Shown: one piece after another, positions 23,977 to 31,886 of the stretch
Position numbering within the stretch: the first letter of the stretch is position 1
Layout of the letters: each line of letters starts with the position of its first letter
DNA from: Fen-183 sp036504335
GTDB lineage: Bacteria; Acidobacteriota; Thermoanaerobaculia; UBA5066
NCBI GenBank assembly: GCA_036504335.1
Contig: DASXVJ010000029.1
Span: forward strand, 1 to 64,000
Direction of reading: 5' to 3'
DNA: 64,000 nucleotides
Program-made: the position numbers and the translations under genes
Notes under the pieces: generated by a model
Told to the model about the DNA's origin: nothing
The model's input: only the letters and a program-made list of their open reading frames with translations
Database searches by the model: none

Positions 23977-26430
23977 TCAGGCGCCGGCGGAGGGAGCGGC
24001 GAGGCCGAGCCGTTTCTCGACGTCCTCGGCGGGCTCGGGGTGCGCGAAGAGGTAGCCCTGGACGTCCTCGCAGGCGAGGGCGGCCAGCAGGGCCGCCTGC
24101 TCCTCGGTCTCGACGCCTTCGGCGGTCACCGCGAGCCCGAGGTTCCGCGCGATGGACACGACCGTCGCGACGATCGCGTGGTCCTTGTCGTCCGTCGTCA
24201 TGCCGGCGACGAAGGACTGGTCGATCTTCAGGCGGCGGATCGGGAAGTGCTTCAGGTAGTTCAGGGACGAGTGGCCCGTCCCGAAGTCGTCCATCGAGAT
24301 CTGGATCCCGAGGTCCGCGAGCTCGGTGAGGACGCGCCCCGTGTGGGCGACGTCGTGCATCGCGATGGACTCCGTGATCTCGAGGTCGAGAACCGAGGGC
24401 TCGAGCCCGGACTCCCGGACGATCCGGCGCACGTTCGCCGCGAAGTCGCGCTGCTGGAACTGGCGCGGCGAGACGTTCACGGAGATGCGCATCGGAGCCG
24501 CCCCGGCCGCCTGCCACGCCCTGAGCTGCTCGCACGCCCTCCGGAGAACCCACTCGCCCACGCGCGCGATGAGGCCGACGTCCTCGGCGAGCGGAATGAA
24601 CTCGCGCGGCGACAGGATGCCCTTCTCGGGGTGCCGCCAGCGGACGAGGGCCTCGACGCCGACGACCGAGCGGTCCCGCAGCCGGTAGATGGGCTGGTAG
24701 TGCAGGACGAACTCGCCGCGCGGGAGGGCCCGCCGGAGGCCCGACTCGAGTGCGGCGCGCTCCTGCGACTGCTCCTGCATCTTCCGCGTGAAGAACTGGA
24801 AGCTGTTGCGCCCCGTCTCCTTCGCGCGGTACATCGCGGTGTCGACGTTCGTGATGAGCGTCTCGGCGTCGGCGCCGTCGCCCGGGTACATCCCGATGCC
24901 GATGGACGCTTCGATGAAGAGCTCGCGCTTCTGGACGAGGAACGGCTCGGCCAGGATCCCGAGGATCTTGCGCGCCATGGTGGCGGTGTCGGCCTCGCGC
25001 GTGATCCCGTTGAGGAGGAGGAGGAACTCGTCGCCGCCGACGCGGGCCACGGTGTCGTCCTGCCGGATGCAGCGGCGCAGCCGGTCGGCGACCTTGACGA
25101 GAAGCTCGTCGCCGGCCGAGTGGCCGAGCGTGTCGTTCACGCGCTTGAAGTGGTCGAGGTCGAGGAACATGACGACGAGCGACTGCCGCCGGCGCTGGGC
25201 GTGCAGGATCGCGAGCGAGAGCCGGTCGTTGAACAGGACCCGGTTCGGAAGGTCCGTGAGGGCGTCGTGGTTCGCCTGGTGCCAGCGCTGCTGCTCGGCG
25301 CGCTTGCGGTCCGTGATGTCGATGAGGCTGCCGTCCATGACGACGTCGCCTCCGGCCTCGTCCATGAGGCTCTCGTTCGCGAGGACCCAGACGGGGCTCC
25401 CGTCCCGGCGCCTGAGGCAGATCTCGAAGTTCACGAGGACCCGCTGCTGTTTGAGGCGCGCGACGAAGGACTCCCGGTCGCCGGGGTCCGAGTACAGGTC
25501 GAGCGCCGTGATCTTGAGAACCTCTTCGCGGGACGGGTAGCCGAGGATGCGCGCGAAAGCGGAGTTGCAGTCGAGGATCCTCCCGTCGAGCGTCGTGCGG
25601 TAGAGGCCCGCGAGATTCCGCTCGAAGAGCAGGCGGTAGCGTCTCTCCGAGGCGGTCACCGCCGAGTCGCGCCGCTTGAGGACCTGCGCCACGAAGACGG
25701 ATGCGGCCACTCCGAGGCCGACGAGGAGAAGGGTCATCGCACCGACGGCGACGAGAAGACGCGTCCGGAAGGCCCGGGACGCCTGCCCGAGCGTTCCGGC
25801 GAACGCATCCTCGAGGACGGCGCCCCGGTCGTTGAGGCGCTCGAGGCGCAGGTCGAACGCGGCGCGGGCCTCGGGCGTGAGCCGGTCGGCGACGACGTCC
25901 TGGTGCACGACGATGCCGAGCGCCTCGAGCTCGTCGACCACCGCGTCCCCGCGCTCCCAGATCTGGAGCGCCCTCTGGATGTGCTCCGTGTCGCGGAAAC
26001 GGTCGAGGATGGCGACCATGTCGTCCGCGTCGGCGGGGGAGTTCAGGCCCTCCAGAAACCCCTGAAGCGCGGCGCGGGGGTCCGGCTTCGCGCCGGACAT
26101 CGCCTGGCGCGCCTTGCGGTCCCCGCGGGGCACGGCGAGGCGGGCGTTGAAGCTGCGGTAGTAGGCCTCGTCGCGCGTGTCGAGGTAGCGCGCCAGCGAA
26201 TAGACCGCGTCCTTTTGAGCCTTCGACCAGGTGGCCTGGCCCGAAACGAACGCCCGGATGCCCGACAGAGCCGACATCCCCGCGAGGCCGGTCGCGAGGA
26301 TCGCCACGATGATCGAGACGAAAAGGACGACGAGGAGGGCCACGAGGCGCGACACCTGCGCCGGAGAGTCGCCCGGCAGCCGCGGGGAGCGCGGTTCCGG
26401 ACTCGCGGGGAGCAGCGCGTCGCGGGGCAC
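23977..26430 (-). CDS. Membrane PAS-GGDEF-EAL protein (c-di-GMP turnover)
   Basis: An 817-residue protein with two membrane segments (about 27-50 and 228-250) enclosing a helical periplasmic sensor region, then PAS (about 265-375), GGDEF (about 390-550) and EAL (about 560-810). The diguanylate cyclase motif GGDEF is intact, with the inhibitory I-site RQDD five residues upstream. The phosphodiesterase side keeps VEALVRW (EAL), DDFGTGHSSL, KIDQSF and AEGVETEEQ. Both activities are therefore possible. The start is GTG 26430, six bases after a perfect TATAAT, suggesting a leaderless mRNA. The stimulus is unknown. Confidence 0.93.
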   Translation of the reverse strand: MPRDALLPASPEPRSPRLPGDSPAQVSRLVALLVVLFVSIIVAILATGLAGMSALSGIRAFVSGQATWSKAQKDAVYSLARYLDTRDEAYYRSFNARLAVPRGDRKARQAMSGAKPDPRAALQGFLEGLNSPADADDMVAILDRFRDTEHIQRALQIWERGDAVVDELEALGIVVHQDVVADRLTPEARAAFDLRLERLNDRGAVLEDAFAGTLGQASRAFRTRLLVAVGAMTLLLVGLGVAASVFVAQVLKRRDSAVTASERRYRLLFERNLAGLYRTTLDGRILDCNSAFARILGYPSREEVLKITALDLYSDPGDRESFVARLKQQRVLVNFEICLRRRDGSPVWVLANESLMDEAGGDVVMDGSLIDITDRKRAEQQRWHQANHDALTDLPNRVLFNDRLSLAILHAQRRRQSLVVMFLDLDHFKRVNDTLGHSAGDELLVKVADRLRRCIRQDDTVARVGGDEFLLLLNGITREADTATMARKILGILAEPFLVQKRELFIEASIGIGMYPGDGADAETLITNVDTAMYRAKETGRNSFQFFTRKMQEQSQERAALESGLRRALPRGEFVLHYQPIYRLRDRSVVGVEALVRWRHPEKGILSPREFIPLAEDVGLIARVGEWVLRRACEQLRAWQAAGAAPMRISVNVSPRQFQQRDFAANVRRIVRESGLEPSVLDLEITESIAMHDVAHTGRVLTELADLGIQISMDDFGTGHSSLNYLKHFPIRRLKIDQSFVAGMTTDDKDHAIVATVVSIARNLGLAVTAEGVETEEQAALLAALACEDVQGYLFAHPEPAEDVEKRLGLAAPSAGA

Positions 26431-26435
26431 GCGTG

Positions 26436-26441
26436 ATTATA
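26436..26441 (-). promoter_or_regulatory. TATAAT -10 element five bases before a GTG start
   Basis: A consensus TATAAT on the minus strand is separated by only CACGC from the GTG start of the GGDEF-EAL gene. The distance leaves no room for a ribosome-binding site, so transcription would begin at or next to the start codon. It overlaps the 3' end of menG/ubiE. Confidence 0.55.
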
Positions 26442-27177
26442 GGGAGGCGGGGACGGGAGCCTCGCCAACGTTGAGGCCCATCGTCCCGAACATGCGATCC
26501 TCGTATCGGGCCGCGGAGAGCCCGGCCCGCTCCATGAGGTCGCGGACGCCGCGCTGGGCGGGATAACGCTCGAGCGACTCGGGAATGTACCGGTATGTGT
26601 CGGGGTCTCCGTGAAAGAGCCAGCCGACGACGGGCATGGCGCTTTTCAGGAACCCGCCGTAGAGCGACCGCGTCAGCGGGTTCGCGGGCTTTCCGAAGTC
26701 GAGGACGACGACGCGGCCGCCGGGTGCGAGGACTCGCCGGACTTCCGTCAGGCAGGCGAGCGGGTCGGCGACGTTCCTCAGGCCGTAGCCCATCGTGACG
26801 GCGTCGAAGCTCGCGTCGGGGAACGGCAGCCGCATGGCGTCGCCCTGGGCGAACGCGGGGGCTTTTCCCGGAGGCCTGCGGGAAAGCGCGACGCCCAGCA
26901 TCGGAAGGGTGAAGTCGAGGCCGAAGACGCGCGAGCCGGCGGCGGCGCCGGCTTCGGCGCGGAACGCGAGGTCGCCGGTGCCGCAGCAGAGGTCGAGGAC
27001 GCGTACCGGCCCGGTGCGCCCGGCGAGCGCGAGTTCGACGGTGTCACGTTTCCAGAGGCGGTGCATGCCGAGGCTCATCACGTCGTTCAGGAGGTCATAG
27101 CGTCCGGCGAGCCGCGAGAACATGGCCCGCACCTTCGGGCCGCGCTCGCCGTCGTACGAGAGATACTTGTTCGCCAC
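26437..27177 (-). CDS. menG: Demethylmenaquinone/ubiquinone C-methyltransferase
   Basis: A 246-residue SAM-dependent methyltransferase for the final C-methylation in quinone synthesis (MenG/UbiE). Family signatures are FSRLAGRYDLLNDVMSLGMH near the N-terminus (key residues YDLLN and SLG), the SAM loop VLDLCCGTGDLA, and LPFPDASFDAVTMGYGLRNV (key residues GYGLRN). Start GTG 27177 gives the normal length; an upstream GTG at 27234 would add 19 residues and run into the divergent gene. No Shine-Dalgarno precedes 27177, but TACAAT lies 6 bases upstream, suggesting a leaderless transcript. Confidence 0.92.
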   Translation of the reverse strand: MANKYLSYDGERGPKVRAMFSRLAGRYDLLNDVMSLGMHRLWKRDTVELALAGRTGPVRVLDLCCGTGDLAFRAEAGAAAGSRVFGLDFTLPMLGVALSRRPPGKAPAFAQGDAMRLPFPDASFDAVTMGYGLRNVADPLACLTEVRRVLAPGGRVVVLDFGKPANPLTRSLYGGFLKSAMPVVGWLFHGDPDTYRYIPESLERYPAQRGVRDLMERAGLSAARYEDRMFGTMGLNVGEAPVPASL

Positions 27178-27190
27178 GGAGGGATTGTAG
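27178..27190. promoter_or_regulatory. Thirteen-base region between divergent start codons
   Basis: On the minus strand it reads TACAAT then CCCTCC directly before the GTG of menG: a -10-like element of a probable leaderless promoter. On the plus strand the same bases read GGAGGG, a Shine-Dalgarno for the divergent hydrolase GTG at 27191. One short sequence therefore serves both genes in different ways. Confidence 0.4.
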
Positions 27191-27826
27191 GTGGAGCGCT
27201 TTCTCGCCGACGGCCCGGCGCACGCGCCGCTCACGCTCGTTCTCGCTCACGGCGCGGGGGCGCCGATGGATTCGTCGTTCATGAACGCCGTCGCGGCGGG
27301 AATCGCGAAGGAGGGCTTCCGCGTCCTGCGGTTCGTGTTTCCCTACATGCGCGCCCGGCGCGATGTCGGACGGAAGAAGCCGCCGGACCGCGGGCCGGTT
27401 CTGGAAGAGGCCTGGCGCGATGCGATCCGCGAGGCGGCGGGAAAGAAGGGAGCGAAGGCCGTCGTCATCGGCGGCAAGTCGATGGGCGGCCGCATCGCGA
27501 GCATGGTCGCGGACGAGGCCGGCGTCGCGGGCCTCGTGTGTCTCGGGTACCCGTTCCACCCCCCGGGACAGCCGGACAAGCTGCGCGTCGCGCACCTCGA
27601 GAAGCTCGAGACACGAACGCTGATCCTGCAGGGCGAGCGAGACGCTTTCGGGACGCGCGAAGAGGTCGCACGCTATTCACTTTCAAAGAAGATCCGAATT
27701 CTCTTCCTCGAGGACGGCGACCACTCGTTCAAGCCGCGCGCGTCGTCCGGGCGCACCGAGAAGCAGAACCTGGACGAGGCGGTCGCTCTCGTCAGCGAAT
27801 TTCTCGGGTCTCTCCGATCCGCATGA
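27191..27826 (+). CDS. Small alpha/beta-hydrolase (KANL3/Tex30-type)
   Basis: A 211-residue alpha/beta-hydrolase. The oxyanion/first-strand region is LVLAHGAGAPMDS, the nucleophile elbow is GGKSMGGR (Ser in KSMGG), the acid is in LILQGERDAFG and the His in FLEDGDHSF. This is the pattern of the KANL3/Tex30-like or dienelactone-hydrolase-like families; the substrate is unknown. GTG 27191 has GGAGGG upstream. The last strand before the catalytic His (SLSKKIRILFLEDGDH) is encoded by a B tract of the dispersed repeat family. The 3' end overlaps the convergent MBL gene by 35 bases. Confidence 0.8.
   Translation: MERFLADGPAHAPLTLVLAHGAGAPMDSSFMNAVAAGIAKEGFRVLRFVFPYMRARRDVGRKKPPDRGPVLEEAWRDAIREAAGKKGAKAVVIGGKSMGGRIASMVADEAGVAGLVCLGYPFHPPGQPDKLRVAHLEKLETRTLILQGERDAFGTREEVARYSLSKKIRILFLEDGDHSFKPRASSGRTEKQNLDEAVALVSEFLGSLRSA
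27676..27710. repeat. Unpaired B tract in the alpha/beta-hydrolase gene
   Basis: Contains TTCACTTTCAAAGAAGATCC followed by GAATTCTCTTCCTC, in B orientation. No clear A partner was found within 200 bases upstream. Confidence 0.45.
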
Positions 27827-28766
27827 CCCAGGCGCGGTCGTCCGGATAGCCCGCCTGAAGCGCCGCGGCGCGGAACCGCACGGGGGGCTCGAACGGCGGC
27901 TCGTCGGTCAGGACGATCGTGCCCCAGTGCATCGCGACGAGCGTCGAGGCTTTGAGGTCGCGGCCGGCGGCGACGGCTTCCTCCGGGTTCAGGTGGACGG
28001 GCCGCATGATCGACGCGGGCTCGTACGCCCCGATCGGCAGGAGCGCGGCGTCGAACGGGCCGTGCGTCCGGCCGAGTTCGGCGAAGACGGGCCCGTATCC
28101 CGTGTCGCCCGCGAAGTAGAGAGCCCGCGTCGGAGAAGCGATCTTCCACGAGCACCAGAGGGTCTCGTTCCGGTCGAAGGGCGTGCGGCCGGAGAAGTGG
28201 ATGCTGGGGAGGCAGGAAAGGGAGAGCGAGGAGGAAGAAGGAGAGGAAGAGGAAGATTTGCTTAGAAAGGTGCCCTCTCCCCATCCAAGCTCTCGGACAT
28301 CCGGGAAACCGCGGCGCTCGAAGAAGCCGCGCAGGCCGCGGGGAACGACCGCCGCCGCCTTCCCTCTTACCTTCAAAGAAATCTTCTCTACAGACGGTCC
28401 GTCGAGGTGGTCGTAGTGGTTGTGCGACAGAAGGACGACGTCGATGTCGGGCAACTCTTCGATCGCGAGCCCCGGCGGGACGTAGCGCTTCGGGCCGAGG
28501 CCCGCGATCGGGCTCGCGTAGTCCGAGAGGAACGGGTCGGTCAGGATCGTGAAGCCGCCCGTCCGGATGAGGAAGCACGCATGGCCGAGCCAGGTCAGGC
28601 TCTCGGGGCCAGCGGCGAGGAGCATCGCCCTCGCCTCCGCGGGCGGGACGACGTGGCCTGCGGGAACGGCCGGCGGCCCGTCGGCCGCGCGGCGGAGGAA
28701 GAACGGGAGAAAGTCCGATGGACCTGCGGTCTGGGGCGGGCTGCCCGGCGGGTTCCGAAAACGCAC
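27792..28766 (-). CDS. MBL-fold metallo-hydrolase, NAPE-PLD-like
   Basis: A 324-residue metallo-beta-lactamase-fold hydrolase. The metal motif is LSHNHYDHLDG (HxHxDH), preceded by TWLGHACFLIRTGG and TDPFLSDY, with HFSGRTPFDRNETLWCSW and the Asp of FAGDTGYG further on. This set matches the bacterial RomA/NAPE-PLD-like group, possible phospholipid or lactone hydrolases. Between GWGEGTFL and SIHFSGR lies a poly-Ser stretch (SKSSSSSPSSSSLSLS) not expected in the family; it is encoded by the pyrimidine-rich arm of a repeat pair whose other arm encodes KISLKVRGK. The intervening residues are family-typical. It overlaps the convergent hydrolase gene at its 3' end. Confidence 0.85.
   Translation of the reverse strand: MRFRNPPGSPPQTAGPSDFLPFFLRRAADGPPAVPAGHVVPPAEARAMLLAAGPESLTWLGHACFLIRTGGFTILTDPFLSDYASPIAGLGPKRYVPPGLAIEELPDIDVVLLSHNHYDHLDGPSVEKISLKVRGKAAAVVPRGLRGFFERRGFPDVRELGWGEGTFLSKSSSSSPSSSSLSLSCLPSIHFSGRTPFDRNETLWCSWKIASPTRALYFAGDTGYGPVFAELGRTHGPFDAALLPIGAYEPASIMRPVHLNPEEAVAAGRDLKASTLVAMHWGTIVLTDEPPFEPPVRFRAAALQAGYPDDRAWVMRIGETREIR
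28231..28390. repeat. Inverted tract pair 2 (A 28231-28279, B 28361-28390)
   Basis: The A arm has a GGAAGAGGAAGATTTGCTTA core and the B arm has CCTCTTACC then TTCAAAGAAATCTTCTCT. Twenty-eight bases of A (28242-28269) are identical to the A arm in ileS (49564-49591), and 18 plus 9 bases of B are identical to the ileS B arm. The two genes are unrelated, and the DNA between the arms is not similar. Confidence 0.8.
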
Positions 28767-28807
28767 GCGGCAGGATACCGGCCCGCGCGCGGGTTAGCAT
28801 CCGGTCC

Positions 28808-29902
28808 GTGCGACGGGTTCTCGCGGCCGCTCTCCTCGCGGCGTCGTCCTTTGCCTCCGCAGCGCCGGAAGCGTTCGACGAAAAGGCCGCCGGCCGATTC
28901 GCCGGCCTTGCGCTCGCGTGCGTTTCGAAGGAGTACCCGAGCAAGATCGCGCATGTGATGAACGGCGACGAGGACGCGAAGCCTCCGCACGCCCTGACGC
29001 CGGCCTTCTACGGCTGCTACGACTGGCACTCGGCCGTGCACGGCCACTGGCTCCTCGCGCGGCTCGCGCGGACGTTTCCGGCGGCCCCGTTCGCGCCGCG
29101 CGCGCGCGCCGCGCTCAGGGCGTCGTTCACGCCGGAGAAGGTCGCGGGCGAGGTCGCGTATCTCGCCGCTCCCGGGCGCGCGACGTTCGAACGGCCGTAC
29201 GGGCTCGCCTGGCTCCTGCAGCTCTCGGCGGAGTTGCGCGGCTGGGACGACCCCGAGGCAAAGACCTGGGCGAAGACGCTCGAGCCCCTCGAGCGCTCCG
29301 CCGTGCGGAGGCTCGCGGACTGGATCCCGAAGCTCGCGTATCCGATCCGCGAGGGCGAGCACGCGCAGACCGCGTTCGCGTTCGGACTCGTCCTCGACTG
29401 GTCGCGCGCGTCGGGCGACGCGGCCATGGAACGCCTTCTCTCCGCCCGCGTCCGGGACCTCTACGCAAAGGACCGGGCTTGCCCGATCGGGTACGAGCCG
29501 TCGGGGCAGGACTTCCTCTCGCCCTGCCTCGCGGAAGCGGACCTCATGCGCCGCCTCCTCGCGCCGCCCGCGTTCGCGGGCTGGCTGCTCGGCTTCCTGC
29601 CGGGCGTTCCGGGCGACGGGGGCGCCGCCTGGCTGCCCGTCGGGACCGTCACGGATCCGACGGACGGGAAGCTGGCCCACCTCGACGGCCTGAACCTCTC
29701 CCGCGCCTGGATGCTCGACGGAATCATGTCGGGGCTCCCGCCGAAGGACGGCCGCCTGCCGGCCCTCAAGGCCGCGCACGACGCCCACGCCGCCGCCGGG
29801 CTCGCCGCCGTGACCGGCGCCCACTACGAGGGCGGCCACTGGCTCGGGACGTTCGCCGCCTACCTCGCGACGCGCCGCGGGATCGCGGGAGACGCGCCGT
29901 GA
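28808..29902 (+). CDS. DUF2891 family protein, probably exported
   Basis: A 364-residue protein with an N-terminal signal-like segment (VRRVLAAALLAASSFASAAPE) followed by a DUF2891-type all-helical sequence rich in Trp and His: YGCYDWHSAVHGHW, AWLLQLSAELRGW, EGEHAQTAFAFGL, SGQDFLSPCLAEADLM and LDGLNLSRAWM. The conserved Trp/His/Asp arrangement resembles glycoside-processing alpha/alpha barrels, but no activity is known to me. GTG 28808 lacks a good RBS; a TTAGCAT lies 8-14 bases upstream, suggesting a leaderless start. Its stop overlaps the TauE start (GTGA), so the two are co-translated. Confidence 0.8.
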   Translation: MRRVLAAALLAASSFASAAPEAFDEKAAGRFAGLALACVSKEYPSKIAHVMNGDEDAKPPHALTPAFYGCYDWHSAVHGHWLLARLARTFPAAPFAPRARAALRASFTPEKVAGEVAYLAAPGRATFERPYGLAWLLQLSAELRGWDDPEAKTWAKTLEPLERSAVRRLADWIPKLAYPIREGEHAQTAFAFGLVLDWSRASGDAAMERLLSARVRDLYAKDRACPIGYEPSGQDFLSPCLAEADLMRRLLAPPAFAGWLLGFLPGVPGDGGAAWLPVGTVTDPTDGKLAHLDGLNLSRAWMLDGIMSGLPPKDGRLPALKAAHDAHAAAGLAAVTGAHYEGGHWLGTFAAYLATRRGIAGDAP

Positions 29903-30657
29903 CCGCCGCCACGTTCGCGCTCCTCTTCGGCTCGGCCGTCGGAGCCGGGATCATGAACGCGCTCGCCGGCGGCGGGACGCTCCTCACCTTCCCGGCCCTC
30001 CTCCTTGCGGGCGTGCCCGCCATCCGCGCGAACGCGACGTCGACCGTGGCGCTCGTGCCCGGAGCCGCCGCGAGCCTCGCCGGATACCGCCGCGAGGTGG
30101 GCGCGCACTCGCGCTGGCTCACGACGCTCCTCATCCCGAGCCTTCTCGGAGGCGGGATCGGCTCCGTGCTCCTCCTCATGACGCCGGAAAAGATCTTCGA
30201 GCGCCTCGCCCCGTGGCTCGTACTGTTTGCGACGCTGCTTTTCCTTTTCCAGATCCTCTGGGCGCGCCGCCGCCCGGGGACCCAGGCGCCGGAGCCGTCC
30301 TCGTGGGCCCTCGCGTCGGTCGCCCAGTTCTTCGCGGCGATCTATGGCGGCTACTTCGGGGCGGGGGTCGGGATCGTCATGCTCGTGATCCTCGGGGGCC
30401 TCGGCCTCACCGACATTCACGCGATGAACGGGCTCAAGAACTTCTTCGGGATCTGCATCAACAGCGTCGCGGCCCTGTATTTCATCGTCCGCGGCGCCGT
30501 GGACTGGCCGCTCGCCCTGCTCATGACGGCGGGCGCCGTCCTCGGGGGGTTCATCGGCGCGAACTTCGCGCGCCGGATCGGCAAGGACAAGGCCCGCGTC
30601 GCGGTCGTCGCGATCGGACTCGGAATCACCGTCGTACTCTTCCTGCAACGTCACTGA
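29899..30657 (+). CDS. TauE/SafE family membrane permease
   Basis: A 252-residue inner-membrane protein with about eight hydrophobic segments and the duplicated TauE/SafE pattern: GIMNALAGGGTLLTFPALLLAGVP in the first half (key residues NALAGGG and P) and YGGYFGAGVGIVMLVILGGLG in the second (key residues GGYFGAGVG). The family exports or imports sulfur-containing or carboxylated anions such as sulfite, sulfoacetate or 2-oxo acids; the substrate here is unknown. It overlaps the DUF2891 gene by four bases, so their functions may be linked. Confidence 0.88.
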   Translation: MTAATFALLFGSAVGAGIMNALAGGGTLLTFPALLLAGVPAIRANATSTVALVPGAAASLAGYRREVGAHSRWLTTLLIPSLLGGGIGSVLLLMTPEKIFERLAPWLVLFATLLFLFQILWARRRPGTQAPEPSSWALASVAQFFAAIYGGYFGAGVGIVMLVILGGLGLTDIHAMNGLKNFFGICINSVAALYFIVRGAVDWPLALLMTAGAVLGGFIGANFARRIGKDKARVAVVAIGLGITVVLFLQRH

Positions 30658-30696
30658 GCACGCGCCGGGAGACGCCCGGCACGAAAGGAGACACAC

Positions 30697-31122
30697 ATGC
30701 CGGCACGCACTGCCAGCGCCGTCTGGACCGGAGACCTGAAGAGCGGAAAGGGCACGATGAAGTTCGGGGGCGGCGCCTGGGAAGGCGCCTACTCGTTCCA
30801 GTCGCGCTTCGAGGAGGGAGCCGGGACGAATCCCGAGGAGCTCGCGGCCGCCGCCCACTCGGGCTGCTTTTCGATGGCGTTCGCGAACGAGCTTTCCAAG
30901 GCGGGCTTCGTCCCGACGCGCGTCGCGACGACCGCAAAGGTCCACCTCGAGAAGGGCGAGGCGGGCTTCTCGATCACCCGGATCGATCTCGCCTGCGAGG
31001 CGCAGGTCCCCGGGATCGACGACGCGAAGTTCCAGGAGCTGGGGGCGGCGGCCAAGAAGGGCTGTCCGATCTCGAAGCTCTTCACGGGCGCGCAGATCAA
31101 CCTGGAGGCGAAACTGGTCTAG
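30697..31122 (+). CDS. OsmC-family thiol peroxidase
   Basis: A 141-residue OsmC/Ohr-fold protein. The two redox cysteines are in AAHSGCFSMAF and AKKGCPISK, at the positions used for organic hydroperoxide reduction. SAVWTGDLKSGKGTMKF at the start is OsmC-subgroup-like rather than Ohr-like. It detoxifies organic peroxides in the cytosol. The RBS AAAGGAG precedes ATG 30697. It is followed by two hairpins and an A tract. Confidence 0.9.
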   Translation: MPARTASAVWTGDLKSGKGTMKFGGGAWEGAYSFQSRFEEGAGTNPEELAAAAHSGCFSMAFANELSKAGFVPTRVATTAKVHLEKGEAGFSITRIDLACEAQVPGIDDAKFQELGAAAKKGCPISKLFTGAQINLEAKLV

Positions 31123-31137
31123 GTCTGAGGCGAAGAT

Positions 31138-31212
31138 CGCCGCTTCGCGGCGAGGAAGAAGATTTTCTTAGAAGGTGAAGAGGGGGAGGGCGAAACAGCC
31201 CGCCCCCTCTTC
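31138..31212 (+). terminator. Tandem hairpins after the OsmC gene
   Basis: The first hairpin is CGCCGC-TTC-GCGGCG (31138-31152). The second is a 15-base stem with one mismatch, GAAGAGGGGGAGGGC / GCCCGCCCCCTCTTC around GAAACA (31177-31212). An A tract lies between them and shares its last bases with the second stem. There is no U-run, so termination may be inefficient or Rho-assisted. Confidence 0.5.
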
Positions 31213-31320
31213 GCGTATACGGGGACAAATCCCAGGAAAGCAGGAGGCCTCAATGATGAAACCGCGCCGCAGCATTCTTACTTTCAAAGCAATTCTTCTT
31301 CTTTCTCTTCCTCTTTTCCT
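31151..31320. repeat. Inverted tract pair 3 (A 31151-31187, B 31274-31320)
   Basis: A contains GAAGAAGATTTTCTTAGAAG and lies in the intergenic terminator region. B contains CTTACTTTCAAAGCAATTC followed by a TCTTCTTTCTCTTCCTC run and lies in the signal-peptide codons of the DUF1579 gene. Confidence 0.65.
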
Positions 31321-31885
31321 CTGTCCCGCCGCGTTCGCCGACGACAAGCCCGCGGCGGCTGCCGCCGCCGCCCCAAGCCAGGACGAGATGATGAAGGCCT
31401 GGATGGCCCAGGCGACGCCCGGCCCGACGCACAAGGCGCTGGAAGCCGCCGTCGGCTCGTGGGACGTGAAGACGAAGATGTGGATGGCGCCGGGCGCCCC
31501 GCCCGCCGAGTCCGCCGGCGCGTCCGAGAACAGGATGATCCTCGGCGGCCGCTTCCTCGAGCAGCGGTACGAGGGGACGATGATGGGTCAGCCGTTCAGC
31601 GGAATCGGGGTCACGGGCTACGACAACTACAAGAAGAAAGTCGTGGCGACCTGGATCGACTCGATGTCGACGTCCGTCATGGTCATGCAGGGCACGGCGG
31701 ACAAGACCGGAAAGGTCATCACGTGCTTCGGCGCGATGGACGACGTGGTCGCGAAGAGGCCGATGAAGGTGAAGTCCCGGGTCACGTTCGTGGACGCGGA
31801 CCACCACACGTACGAGTCCTGGCACACCCTTCCCGACGGCAAATGGTCGCAGGACCTCGAAATCGCCTACACGCGGAAGAAGTAG
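31253..31885 (+). CDS. Exported DUF1579-family protein
   Basis: A 210-residue protein with a signal peptide (MMKPRRSILTFKAILLLS, cleavage after AAFAD), an Ala-rich spacer and a DUF1579-type beta domain: GPTHKALEAAVGSWDVKTKMW, GRFLEQRYEGTMMGQPFSGIG (key residues GRFL and GxGxxGYDN), and VTFVDADHHTYESW. The family's function is not known; a role in binding a hydrophobic ligand is plausible. ATG 31253 has AGGAGG at the right distance. The hydrophobic core of the signal peptide (LTFKAILLLSLPLFL) is encoded by a B tract of the dispersed repeat family. Confidence 0.8.
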   Translation: MMKPRRSILTFKAILLLSLPLFLCPAAFADDKPAAAAAAAPSQDEMMKAWMAQATPGPTHKALEAAVGSWDVKTKMWMAPGAPPAESAGASENRMILGGRFLEQRYEGTMMGQPFSGIGVTGYDNYKKKVVATWIDSMSTSVMVMQGTADKTGKVITCFGAMDDVVAKRPMKVKSRVTFVDADHHTYESWHTLPDGKWSQDLEIAYTRKK

Positions 31886-31886
31886 C

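Noticed and set aside
21724..26436. Very long open plus-strand frame opposite Liv operon 2, the CBS gene and the GGDEF-EAL gene
   Set aside because: It is the antisense shadow of GC-rich genes with clear domain motifs on the minus strand; its translation is Arg/Gly/Glu-rich and without recognisable domains. The same applies to the long plus-strand frame opposite acsA (about 36.2-38.2 kb).
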